Positions 1 to 10,580 of a stretch of 64,000 nucleotides of DNA are shown in pieces; position 1 is the stretch's first letter; each line of letters starts with the position of its first letter. A program made the translations under genes and the position numbers. The notes under the pieces were generated by a model. The model saw only the letters and a list, made by a program, of their open reading frames with translations, was not told the origin of the DNA and made no database searches. Source of the stretch: Dasypus novemcinctus (lineage: Eukaryota; Chordata; Mammalia; Cingulata; Dasypodidae); contig NC_080695.1 of assembly GCF_030445035.2 (NCBI RefSeq), forward strand, positions 51,105,954 to 51,169,953, given 5' to 3'.

Positions 1-1139
1 AAAATGTGTTCTTTAAGAGTTCAGTCATTTTAAGCCAAGTTTAGATTGCATGAATTTATTTTGGGAAATGAAGCTCTGCTATTTAGGTTTAGCCCTGAGG
101 CCGATGGCAAGTTGTCAATATGGATTTTGGTGTTGAAGGCAGGGGACCCCTTATTGGCCGAGCCTGTGGGAAATCTTGCTTAACTGCTGAATTGCAGAAA
201 AGTTTCCAAAGGCTTCCATCAGCCCTTGGTGGACAATTAGCAAAAGGAACTGCAGTGAAACAAGTACATTTTATAACATGTTAACAATTTACAACTCCAG
301 GTGCTTTTTTATGAGTAGAAATCTCAAAAAATCTTTAAAACACAGAGAAAGGGTTTTAGCAAAATTGTCACTTGTACTTTGCTTTAAAACATAGTCTAAA
401 CATTTTGGAAATAGCATGTAACAAAGAAGTAGATTTACTATGAAAATTACTTATTTTAATGATATACTAATGTAAGTGGGACAGTCCGCTAAAACACAGC
501 CTCAGTGTATGCCTCACATCCTTGATAGTGGTTTATAAAATTCTAAAATGTCCACAGAACTAAATGCAGGTGTCAGGAACTACCTTCCCTCTCTAGCTTC
601 TTAGTTTCTGTTCCAACCAGGTGTTCTTAATTAGCTCCACCTGTAAACTTCAATCATTTCATTCCTGGAATTTGGCTCTTTGCCTTCCTAAAAAGCAACT
701 ATCTGTAAAACTCTTGCCTTACTTACAAGTCTCTTATTGTCATTAATGCCTTTCACAAACTCCCACATTGTTTGAAGATAGCTGGGTTCCAGAGTGTTCA
801 CCTCAATTTTGGCCACCCCTTTAGTTTTCCTCTTGGTTTGTGTCCATTGAAGCTTTTGGGCAACTATTAAGAGCCTTATATTTGTTCATGTTTTTACCTT
901 GAATTGTTCACATTCCCTGACTAGATCTTATTTATAATTGTCTCCTTTTTTACAACTGGAAATGTGCTTCCTAGATTCAGAAAATTTTCCAAAGACCTTA
1001 ACTAGCTACTCACATTAAGTTAGGACAAACAACCTTCTTTTGGTTTGTTTGTTACATTTAAGTGCAGTTTGAAGAGAAGTCAGTCTGATTTACATTTAAA
1101 TGTTAAGTCACCTGGAACACTTAAGAAACTTGCTCAAGA
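1..1139. other. AT-rich DNA without recognised feature
   Basis: No open frame with coding character, RNA gene or recognisable repeat was seen here. Composition is AT-rich with ordinary mammalian intergenic texture. Confidence 0.4.
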
Positions 1140-1560
1140 GTTTGAGGTCAGGATTTGAGGAGGACTCTGCTGTGCACTTTGTTTTTTGTTCATGTAGGGG
1201 TAGCTGGATCTGGTGGATCTTCTAGCTGGCCACCTCACTCACATGCCTGGCCCTTCTGACCACCCTCTTTCTCTGGGCATAGCCTCTTATCCTTCATGGC
1301 CTCTCCAAGTGGTTTGGCTTGTCACAGCCTAAAAGTCTCAGGGTTGTCTGACTTCAGACATGGTAGCTAGCTCCACACACAAGTGTTCCCACAAGCCTCG
1401 CTGGAAACTGCAAGGTTCCTTATATACTACCCTTGAAAATGCCAACATACCCTTAGCATTCAATTGGTTAATCAAGTCCTAAAGCCAGCCCAGATTCAAG
1501 AGAAAGAAAATATAGATTATACCTGCAGCTGGGGGACATGCCATGCACATTTTAAGAGGG
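1140..1560. repeat. Probable ancient interspersed repeat, family not assigned
   Basis: A CT-rich, moderately GC-richer segment whose phrasing (for example attggttaatcaagtcc near 1463, then a GCC-AGCC-AGATTC-like stretch) resembles an old mammal-wide interspersed element. I could not name the family or define its ends. It might also be unique sequence. Confidence 0.25.
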
Positions 1561-2660
1561 AATAAGTTGATGTTTGATGTGTGAAGGTAAGAAAATAAGT
1601 AAACTGAAAAAAATTTATAAACTACTTTTTCAAGAAGCTTGACTGTTGAAGTGAGAAATACAATAAGAAAGACTGGTAAAAAGGAGTTGTTGGATTGAGG
1701 GAGGTTTTTCTTTTGTTATATCCTCTCCCATTTACCAGTTGTAAGAAATTCCAGTATATACTGAGGGAAAACAGAGAAGCATGAACTACTGGAAAAAAAC
1801 AAATTGACAATGGATTAATAGATGAATCAATGTTATTGAGCATAAACTAGGGAATATTAATAAAATTAAAAGATTTAATTTAGGTGGAAAAGGCAGTAGG
1901 AAATAGACTAGAGGATCAGGAATTGGAAAATTTTACCTAAGTTTTAAACTGAATTTATAGGGAAAGTTATCTGCTGGGACAGGGAGCTAGAGATGTACAG
2001 AGAACTTGCAAAGTAGGATGAAAGTTTGTAATAGGTATTATAAGGACATAGTGGTATAACTCATAACTAATAAAAGTAAAATTATTAATATTTAGTGCTG
2101 TGTTTAGAAACAGAGATTAAAAATTTAATTTCTAATGACAAGCATACACAATTGAATGACTTTCACTACTAGTACACAACAACCCTGAGCTCAAATGACT
2201 GCCTGACTCTTGCTGATGGGATAGCATAATGAGTGTATTTTAATCTTTCATTTATGCTTGAGGCTAAAATCCTATGCATTCAGTGTTCTTTTTTCTTTTT
2301 TTTTCATTTTTCCTTATCTTACATAGTCACTTCTTTCCTGCATAGATTTTTAATTTAAGGAACAATAGATGGTAATATATGAAAGAGATGAAATACACAA
2401 TAAAATGGAGATGAATATCCCATTGGAAGATCCAGATAGCAGAACTCAATGTTTTTTTACATACTAAGAAGTTAACATTGTACAACAAATTCTTCTATAC
2501 TTTTCTTCCTTACTGGTCTGATCCTATCTCATGGATTTAATTCTCATATATGCACTCATGATTTTCAAATCTATGTCTCCAACCCTGACTACTCCCTTGG
2601 GAAGCAGACATATTTATCCAACTATTTAGTTAACATTTTCCACATACGTGATATATATTA
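1561..2660. other. AT-rich DNA without recognised feature
   Basis: Contains a short minus-strand frame of 73 codons at 1622-1843 with low-complexity, non-coding-like composition. Nothing else is supported. Confidence 0.4.
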
Positions 2661-2664
2661 GAAT

Positions 2665-2795
2665 TAGGAGCTAGGATATCATATTAGCTCTACCACTTAT
2701 TTTCTATGTGACTTAGAGAAAGTTACTTAATATATCCCATATCAAACCGTTTTCTTCTGAAAATGGAGGTAATATTTCCTATATCATGTTTTAGG
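2665..2795 (+). repeat. MIR-like SINE remnant
   Basis: The order of short motifs (taccacttattttctatgtg, then cttagagaaagttacttaa, then a gaaaatggaggtaat stretch) follows the conserved core of MIR elements in the plus orientation. It is heavily diverged, as expected for this ancient tRNA-derived family, and lacks clear ends or target duplication. Confidence 0.5.
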
Positions 2796-2799
2796 TAAT

Positions 2800-3229
2800 T
2801 GTGGATTGAATCATGTCCCCCACAAAAGGTGAGTTCGGGTCTTAACCCTGGTCCTGTGGGTGTAAGCCCATTGTACGTGGGACCTTTTGATGAGGTCTTT
2901 TCTTGTTAAGGTGTGGCCAGCTGAATCAGGCTGGGCCTCAATCCAATATGGCAGAAGTCCTTATATGCAAAGGAAATTGGACAGAGAAGCAGCAGCCATG
3001 GGGAGCAAAAAGAAGGTGAAGTCAATAAAACCTGGAAGAGAAAGAGGAAGATGCTGCCATGTGTGGAGAATCTAAGGTCCAAGAAAAAGCCAATGACCAA
3101 GGTCACCTAGAGGCAGTCCCAGAATACCACAGTTGTTAAGGCAAAAGCCTCCTCTTGCTCATGCCTCGATTTGGGGCTTCTCCTGGCTTCAAAGCCATGA
3201 GCCAATAAATTCCCATTGTTTAAGGCACC
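2800..3229 (+). mobile_element. MaLR-type solo LTR, 5' part (interrupted by a second LTR)
   Basis: Starts at TGTGGATTGAATCATGTCCC, the classic opening of MaLR (MLT1-like) LTRs. It continues through the usual order of blocks: a three-C run, the aaggtgtggcc block, ccaatatggcag, a purine-rich middle and an AATAAA polyadenylation signal near 3205. The 3' end stops abruptly at 3229 and resumes at 3691. No internal retroviral coding sequence is present. Nonautonomous LTRs of this class were mobilised in trans by ERVL-type elements. Confidence 0.7.
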
Positions 3230-3690
3230 TGTGGTGGTAAGAGGCTGTATGTACTCCAGAAAAACGTGTTCTTAAATTTAATCCATTCCAGTTCTGAACT
3301 CATTGTAAGTAGGACCTCTTGGTGAGGATACATCAGTTAAGGTGTGGCCCACCTCAATCAGGATGGGTCTTATCCTGTTACTAGAGTTCTTTATAAGAGA
3401 ATGAAGTTCAGAGAGAGAGAAAGTCAAAGGAAGCAAGGACCACATTAGAGGAACCCAGATGAGAAGGGAGAGACCAGGAGATACCGCCATGTGCCTTGCC
3501 AAGTGACACAGGAGCCAAGGAAGTGGGCAGCCAGCACAGAACACCACAGCCTTCAGGAAGAAAGCACCGCCTTGAGGATGCCCTGATTTGGACTGTCTTG
3601 TAACCTAAAAACCAAAAGCTAATAAATGACCATTGCTTAAACCAACCCATTTTATGGTACTTGCTTAAGCAGCCTAGGAAACTAAAATAC
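3230..3690 (+). mobile_element. MaLR-type solo LTR inserted into the previous LTR
   Basis: Begins at TGTGGTGGTAAGAGGCTGTA and ends near cctaggaaactaaaata. Internal blocks follow the same order as the flanking LTR (aaggtgtggcccacctcaat, a purine-rich GAGA stretch near 3410, an AATAAA-type signal near 3620), so it is the same class but a distinct copy of about 460 bp. No gag, pro or pol sequence lies beside it, so it is a solo LTR. The 5-bp target duplication is weak (gcacc versus atacc). Confidence 0.7.
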
Positions 3691-3735
3691 CAACCCATTG
3701 CATGATATTCCTTTTAGCAGATAGGATACTAGGAC
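3691..3735 (+). mobile_element. 3' end of the interrupted MaLR LTR
   Basis: The sequence aacccattgcatgatattcc and the following cttttagcag-ataggatac block form the terminal block this LTR class normally carries after the AATAAA signal. It joins cleanly to position 3229 if the intervening LTR is removed, which shows the order of insertion. Confidence 0.65.
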
Positions 3736-5771
3736 AGTACTGATAAAGTACATTAACATATCCACAGTGTTAAAATTAACAGAAAATATTTTTAGGTAAT
3801 GTCTAAAATTTGCAGCTATTACAGGAATTCTTGTAAGAACATATATTCAACCCAATTCTTCCCATAATATTTTATATTTTATTATTGGCATAGCCATCAA
3901 CCCGGTTGCCTAGACTTAAACCAGAATGTTGCTTTTATTATTCTGGGTCCAGATCAATCCATGAACTAGTACTGTTATCTCTCTTCAAAATATCTTCTAA
4001 ATTCCTTGATTTTTATGACCTTCACTTTTATTTCTCTGGTCAAATCAAAAGCTATTTCTTATCTGGCTACTGCAAAAGCCCTGGTTAAACAAAATTTTAT
4101 ATTGCCCACACAATCTATAAAATAAATTTGAGACTATATCATTGGTAAATCATATACATTTATTATCTACCAATAAGTTTTATAAATTATGAATCATATG
4201 AATTTCTGCAGATAGACTGTTTTAGAGAAAACAGAATAGTCTATGGCCAAACAATGTTCCTATGGAAAAGAATTAGATAAACCAGATAAAATTAAAAATC
4301 ACTTCTTTAAAAATATCAGAGCCACAGAAGCAGCAATGACTGTAAGTCTAACATTTTGGAAAAAGTGAACCACAGATTATAGTGGACATTTTTCAGCCAT
4401 TTCCCCCTTTGGGACATTTTACCATACTTGGCACTTAAAAAAGGTTTGGTCTGATGAACACATGCACATGATGAAACTCTCCAAGAAAAGAACCACCTGA
4501 AGGGATCAAAGATAGCAGTGGCCACCTCACACACAGCACTGAGTGCAGCGCCCACTACCACCTCCCAGGGTAGCGAAGCCTCTTGATTCAGAGGTTGCAC
4601 CTAAATAGTGGAGAACAATTACCAATAGACTGCAAACTGACGTTCTACCTAACAAATCTTAAAAAAAGGACCAAAAGGATCAAAGTGTATTTGAGTAATT
4701 TATCTGCATCCCAGAAAAGAGCTCAAGAATATTTTATAGGAATGGAAAAAAATATCCAACACCAAAGTCAATTATAGTACTTGAAGCCTGTATAATTTAT
4801 TGAGTATGTTAGCAATGTTCAAGTGTCCTCTGTAGCTGATAATACGTGTCTGTAATAAATAGGACTCCACAACTGTGGGTTGTAGGAAACAGGGAGGACA
4901 CACAGAAAGAGAGCCAAAGAGAATAATTCAAAACCACTACCTCACCATTTCCTTGATGAGGATGACCTGGCCACTGATATCTGAATCAAACTTTCCATTC
5001 TTTGTGGTATTTTCAATATAAACACCACAATGAAATGAATATGGTTTTTATTAAAGTGGGTGGGACATAGTCATTCTCAACAAATCCTTGTGTAATTTTT
5101 GCAATTACCCAAGACAAAGAATTTCTCTTATGTATTAGTGCATTAATCAGATAATATATTTTCCTTTAAATTCCGATAGATGTCTGGCCCCCTGAAAATT
5201 ATGGGGCTGCTGTGAGGAATAAGCCAATCGTGGTACCTATTCTCATAGAGCCTGAAATTTAGTGGAGAAGTCTGGCATTAGCATAGAATCACAGATATTC
5301 GATTGAATATTTTATGAAGAGAGTTAAGAGGCTGATGAGACACAATATTCAGACAGGCAGACATGGAGCTCCAGTGGGTAGCAGCACAGCAGCCCTCCTG
5401 AGGACATCATCCTGACCAGAAATATTTATCTGTGTATGTTACAGGCAACAAATTCAGTCTCCATGGCCTAAACCAGGGGTGGGTGAGCTTTTAAGGAAAA
5501 CAGCTCAGCAGCTGTCTTTGCCTGGCATTATTATCCTTACAACTGTCCAACAAAAAAAAGACTTATATTGGTATATGGCCATGAGATGTGATTCTGTATT
5601 TTATACACTGAAACACCCGCTTGAGAAGAAGCAGTTCTTGAGCTGAGTTTTTTCACACCAAGGATATCAACAATAACTTGTTAATTCCCTGCTATAGAAA
5701 CTAGAACCATGCCTGGGAAGAATGTTACCCTCATTTGGTCCTGTTTACATTTTAATGAAATAAAACCTATG
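3736..5771. other. No recognised gene or repeat
   Basis: AT-rich sequence with scattered frames under 100 codons that lack coding features. The minus frame 4316-4600 and the plus frame 3906-4088 have no recognisable homology. Confidence 0.35.
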
Positions 5772-6290
5772 TCACAATAGTTGTCTGTTAGAGTTTATTT
5801 TTTTAATGCATTTAAAGAAAAATAAAATGGGATGAGATGTGAGCATTCTAAAATGCCTGTTATATTTATAAAGGAGCAAAATGTAGTGAGGCTGGTGTGA
5901 GAAGAGGTTAGCATGTCCCATTCCACTTCTGAGTGCGGATGCTGCTCTCTGGTCGTTTCCAAAAGATGTGCTCCCCTCTTGATTGTGTTCTCTATTTACT
6001 TGGTGTGTCATTTTCTGGTACAGAAGCTTGTTGCCACAGTCACTGACTCTTTCACTGGTTTTCAGCTGTCTTTGGATACCCTGATATAGACCCCAGTACT
6101 CTGCCATATTTTGGGTCAATCTCTCTGCTGAAAGCCTCCAAGTGCTGATTAGCTGCTCTGTCCATTGCAGTATGGAGGACCCCATCACAAGCCCACCATA
6201 AGCTGGCAGGACAAAGCAACCTGGAAGACACCTCCTTATAGAATACTGACTTAAGGTAAATGAGATAAACTTTCATGAAGAGATAGAATC
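5772..6290 (-). other. Unassigned segment with a 138-codon minus-strand open frame
   Basis: A 138-codon minus-strand frame at 5772-6188 overlaps a 74-codon frame (6052-6276) in another phase. Base composition is more balanced than in the neighbours. On the minus strand an AATAAA signal (aaaaaaataaactc, near 5793) follows the frame, as in a processed mRNA copy, but I do not recognise the protein and found no target duplication. It may be a degraded processed pseudogene, an unlisted repeat, or chance. Confidence 0.15.
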
Positions 6291-6385
6291 TAGGTGGTAA
6301 TAAAAGCTAGTTGTGTGGCAGTGCTAAATGCAAGTCACAAAAATTACTATAATTTCATTTCAAGTTCTAGTATCAGAAAAGCAAA

Positions 6386-6942
6386 TTTATTAGTCAGCAA
6401 AAGGGGTGCTGATGCAAAATACCAGAAATTGGTTGGTTTTTATAAAGGATATTCATTTAGGGTAGGAGCTTGCAGTTACCAGGCCATAAAGCGTAAGTTA
6501 TTTCCCTCCCCAAAGTCTATTTCCATGTGTTGGAGCAAGATGGCTGCTGACTGCTGCAATGGTTCAGGCTTCCTAGGTTCCTCTCTTACAGGGTCTTGCT
6601 GCTCTCCAGGTTCAAGGTTCCTTTCTACCCAGGGCTTGCTTCTTTCTGGCTCAGGGTTCCTCTCTTCCTGGGACTGGCTTCTCTTTCCTCTGTGAGCTTA
6701 CTTCCCTGGGCTCCAGCTTAAAGCTGCAGCATCAAATTCCAACATCAAAACCCCTCAACTCTGTCTTTTGTCATGTCTTTTATCTGTGAGTCCCCACCCA
6801 CAAAGGGGCATAGACTCAACATCCTAATGACATGACCCAATCAAAGCCCTAATCATAACTTAATCATGCCCAGGTACAGACCAGATTATACACACAATCC
6901 AATATCTATTTTTGGAATTCATAAACATATCAAACTGCTACA
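6386..6942 (-). mobile_element. Solo LTR (MaLR/ERVL class), 557 bp
   Basis: Read on the minus strand it starts TGTAGCAGTTTGATATGTTT and ends near CTGACTAATAAA, close to the usual ACTAATACA terminus. It is flanked by a 5-bp target duplication, gcaaa (6381-6385) and gcaag (6943-6947), with one mismatch. The middle is a CT-rich set of imperfect short repeats (6560-6700, gggttcctctcttcc-like). There is no internal retroviral sequence, so it is a solo LTR. The TG...A ends and 5-bp duplication fit the ERVL/MaLR class. The exact subfamily is unknown. Confidence 0.75.
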
Positions 6943-6947
6943 GCAAG

Positions 6948-8784
6948 TAAACCATTCCCTCTAAAGAAATGTGGCTGAGAGTTACTAACAGAGGCAAGAG
7001 AATATTTTTAAAATAAATTTTCTGAGGTAATGTTAGTGAAAAATGGCAAGTTAAAATTTTTTGTTTTTAATGCTGAAATTTTGCCTTAATGACAACATGT
7101 AAACTTGCTTGGGAGCTTAAGTCAAAGAATAAATGTAATTAACAAAGGCCTAAATTCTGAAAAATACCCATGTCAGCAGCTTCAGCCACTCTTGGAGGAG
7201 GAATAACCCAAAAATGATAGCAAATATATACATATTGTAAAAATAAAATCAGTGCAAACACCCAAATTAGAATCAAAGGATTCATCTTCTTGATTGAACT
7301 GAAAAATGTGGTTGGTCCTATTTGTCAATTCTTTTCATAATAATTCATGTGTGAAACTCAACTGCATTAACATGTATGTATATACGGTAGATGAGTTACT
7401 CCCTAATAGGCTTCATAAATGCAGGTCTTCTTTGATTTGGGTGACGTAATCAGAACAACAAGGCCAGTGGGGTCACATCCAAGTGCTTGTGCTCGGTTAA
7501 TTCCTAGCACCTCTGAGCAGCTGCACCCAATCCGCGGACAACACTCTTGGTTTCACACAGGGCACAGCCAAGCCTCTGTGTTTTCGGCAGCACAACTCTT
7601 CTCCGTGTTGAGCTGAACGCTCCTTTTTGTGAGTGCATCCACAGTGAAAACTCTCCACATCCTTTACCACAGGCTTCACTGCACAGGAAGAATACTTAAT
7701 TCATAAAGAAATGGACCACTTTTTGATCCTCATCTCCAGTAAGAACACGGTGTTGTATTTCTAGAAATTTAACAGCAGACAAAGGAAATAAGTTACCCAC
7801 ATGCTAAGAAACATGATGCTGTTTGGCCCATCTTCCTTATGGCCAGTGAAAATAGCTACTCCCTTTCTGGCCTGGTCATAACTTGTCACACATAGTGCCC
7901 TAATGTCAACTTTCTATGTCTATCTAAACAGCTTTTGCCCCCACCATGTAAAAATTTGGAAAAGTTGATGTTGGAATAGCCACCTAAGAGTGACTAATAG
8001 AATTAGCTGAAATTACTGATATCATCTATTCCAGATTACTTCCCCATTCTCAGCAGAATATTTACTTTTATCTTATAAAGTTTTCAGGTTAATCTATACA
8101 AATTCATTATCAATTCTGCAATGGTATTGGAGAAAAATTCCTTGACATATGGCCAATGGTACTGCACAGTGTTATAAATATGTAAAGAGAAAACATAAAA
8201 TGTTAGAAAGGGCATTTGTCACTATTACATAGCATAGGGGAAGATACATCTTTATAGACAAATAGATTGGGAATTACAGGAATGAAGGGTCCCTAATTGT
8301 GCCTAACATTATCAGAGAGTAAATTATTGAGGAGAAAACACTCAACAGTTTTAGAAACACACAATTTCATGTTTTATTTTCACATAAAGTTGGCAGATTT
8401 CCAGATTCTAGGGTGAATTTTTTCTGTTTGTTTTAAATTCAGAGCACAGTGCAAACTCCCTCAGGATGAGGCTACACTTCAGACTGAGCAGAGCCAATTA
8501 ATTTTGTAATGTCAGAATTCTGAACTGAGTCATTTGTGAAAGGTTCGGTCAAATCTACATGAACCAATTAACAGGGGGACTGGCAGTCACCAAGATGTCA
8601 GGGTTCTTCCTCCCTCACAGACACTTTGGAATGATGCCTGCGGTTGGCAGTCCTGGGCTGGAGTCACTGGTTTAAAGGAGAGCTATTTGAGCACTGCACC
8701 CCCTGCCTCCCTCACTTCTGCTAAGGCAGCCCCGTGAGCAGTGCTCGGGAGCCCAGAGCGGGCACTCATCTGCCATCCTTCTTC
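6948..8784. other. No recognised gene or repeat
   Basis: Mostly AT-rich. The interval 8450-8780 is slightly GC-richer (gccccgtgagcagtgctcgg near 8730) but has no supported coding frame. Small frames at 7419-7679 on both strands overlap each other and look like chance. Confidence 0.35.
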
Positions 8785-8965
8785 CCACAAGATGTGAAAC
8801 CTTTGCAAGTTACTTAACCTTTTTTACCCCCGTTTCCTCACATGTACAATGTAGCTCATCAGAGTACCTATCTTTGGGGTTTCTTTCCAGATCAAATGAA
8901 GCAAGACTTCCAAAGTACTTAATAAGGTAACTGGTCCATGTAAGTAGTCAATAATTACTGTATTA
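8785..8965 (+). repeat. MIR SINE remnant
   Basis: Shows the MIR core order in plus orientation: gtgaaacctttgcaagttac, acttaacc, gtttcctcacatgtacaatg, then atcaaatgaagc and the tail-like aagtagtcaataattactg. Diverged but better preserved than the other MIR fragments here. Confidence 0.7.
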
Positions 8966-9049
8966 CACATGGGTTTCTGAAAAGAAATGCCATCCATCAC
9001 CCACCTAAATTCCCAAACGTGCTTTACTATCCATATTTTAATTGTAAGC

Positions 9050-9240
9050 TAAGATTTATTCAGCAAAAACATGATGGTCAGCCATTAAGAACTTCGAATG
9101 GGTCAGATGTTTCATAAATGTTGGTCTTACACTTTCAATAAGCCTAGAAAATAGGTATTTTTATGACCATTTTGCAGATCTAAAGAATGAATTAAATGAG
9201 TGCTTCTTCCAGGGCACGCAGTACTAAATGCCATTGTCTC
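9050..9240 (+). repeat. MIR/L2-like ancient repeat fragment
   Basis: Contains the motif series common in MIR/L2-derived DNA: aggtatttttatgaccatt, ttgcagatctaaagaatg and a later agggcacgcagtac. Family assignment is uncertain because several ancient mammalian repeats share these blocks. Confidence 0.4.
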
Positions 9241-9439
9241 TGACTGAATCATTTTACAAATTATTATATCTTGTATTGGATATACACTTTCTCACAATAA
9301 TCCTATCTTTTATGGTTAAACGATACACACACACATGCACACCAATTTGTTGCTTTACTTTGGAAAATCCCATCTTTAACAAATTTATTTCTTTATTTAA
9401 CTAATGTTTACATTGTGCTCAATAGGCCCCAGACTGCAG

Positions 9440-9575
9440 TATAACCATTTTATATGTTAACCCACTTAGTCCTTATATTGACCCAAAACAAAGGTACTTC
9501 TATTTGTCTTTTTTATAGAGGGTGACATCTGGCACAGAAAGGTTAAAAAATTTCCTCCGCAGGTGATGAGGAGGC
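9440..9575 (+). repeat. MIR/L2-like ancient repeat fragment
   Basis: A second copy of the same motif series (ggtacttctatttgtctttt, then a gagggtgacatctggcacag-aaaggtta block and an aggaggcagcagatccagg segment). The ends are not defined. Confidence 0.4.
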
Positions 9576-9804
9576 AGCAGATCCAGGAAGTCTCTCTCCA
9601 AATGCTCACTGTTGAAAATTTCTGCTAAAGGGCCTCTTAGAGATAAAACCTTTCCATTGGAAGTTATGGCATTTTACCAGAGTTTTAGCACAATTTTTCA
9701 GCACACATTCTTTGTTCTTTGTGTCCTGTCCACCTTCTATTAACATGCATGGCAGATGGGGAGTCCATGTCATTATCAGCTGCTGTCAGTCACTGCTCCT
9801 CAGG

Positions 9805-9925
9805 ATTGTGTTGTCCAGTGTAGCTCATGGCCACTTAACATGAAGCTGAAGTGAAAGCTAAGAATTTTTTTTCTTCACTATTTTAAATTTTGTGGGCTAA
9901 ACAGCTGCTACCAGGTAAGAAGGAA
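9805..9925 (+). mobile_element. MER5A-like hAT-Charlie fragment (possible)
   Basis: The order gttgtccagtgtagctcatg, gccacttaacatgaagc, a T-rich middle, then tgtgggctaaacagctgcta resembles the MER5A nonautonomous hAT element, whose halves repeat a GTGGCTAGTGGCTACC-like block. It is strongly diverged, and no 8-bp target duplication was confirmed. Confidence 0.4.
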
Positions 9926-10176
9926 AAACATCATCATATCTATACAGTTTTGTAAGAAGTCACTTGATTAAAACCATCATGAATATGCCAAGTGAGTTCA
10001 AACTCTTTCCCAGTATTCAATATGCACGATTGATGAATGATTGGCTAACCCTATGAGGAAGAGGATTAGGGTATGCATGACGTATTGCCACCACAGCGCT
10101 ACTGAGCAGTAAAATGAGTAAAAATACCATGAAACTAGACAGAAAAGGCATTTGCATGATTCCATGGAACTCTTTC

Positions 10177-10192
10177 CCCTACTTTTTATTTT
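10177..10192. repeat. Target-site duplication of the DAS SINE (left copy)
   Basis: ccctactttttatttt, identical over 16 bases to 10565-10580. Direct repeats of this length flanking an A-tailed element are the mark of L1-mediated insertion. Confidence 0.9.
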
Positions 10193-10564
10193 ATTTTATT
10201 TTTTTTAAGATTTATTTATTTATTTAACTTCCCCCTCCCCTGGTTGTCAGTTCTCTGTGTCTATTTGCTGCGTCTTGTTTCTTTGTCCGCTTCTGTTGTC
10301 GTCGTGAGCGGCACGGGAAGTGTGGGCGGCGCCATTCCTGGGCAGGCTGCTCTTTCTTTTCACGCTGGGCGGCTTTCCTCACGGGCGCACTTCTTGCGCG
10401 TGGGGCTCCCCCACGCGGGGGACACCCTTGCGTGGCACGACACTCCTTGCGCGCATCAGCACTGCGCATGGCCAGCTCCACACGGGTCAAGGAGGCCCGG
10501 GGTTTGAACTGCGGACCTCCCATATGGTAGACGGATGCCCTAACCACTGGGCCAAAGTCCGTTT
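10193..10564 (-). mobile_element. DAS-type SINE (tRNA-derived), near full length
   Basis: On the minus strand the element begins with cggactttggcccagtggtt, carries a pol III A box (TGGCCCAGTGGTT) and a B box (AGTTCAAACCCC, 10500-10511 on the plus strand), then a GC-rich body with cgcgtgggggagccccacgc and an A-rich tail of TAAATAAATAAAT type. Length is about 372 bp. The tRNA-like head and body match the armadillo DAS-SINE family, described as tRNA-Ala derived. These SINEs encode no protein and depend on L1 machinery. The short frames of 87-142 codons running through it on both strands are by-products of its GC-rich body. Confidence 0.93.
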
Positions 10565-10580
10565 CCCTACTTTTTATTTT
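10565..10580. repeat. Target-site duplication of the DAS SINE (right copy)
   Basis: Perfect 16-bp match to 10177-10192, which fixes both ends of the SINE. Confidence 0.9.
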
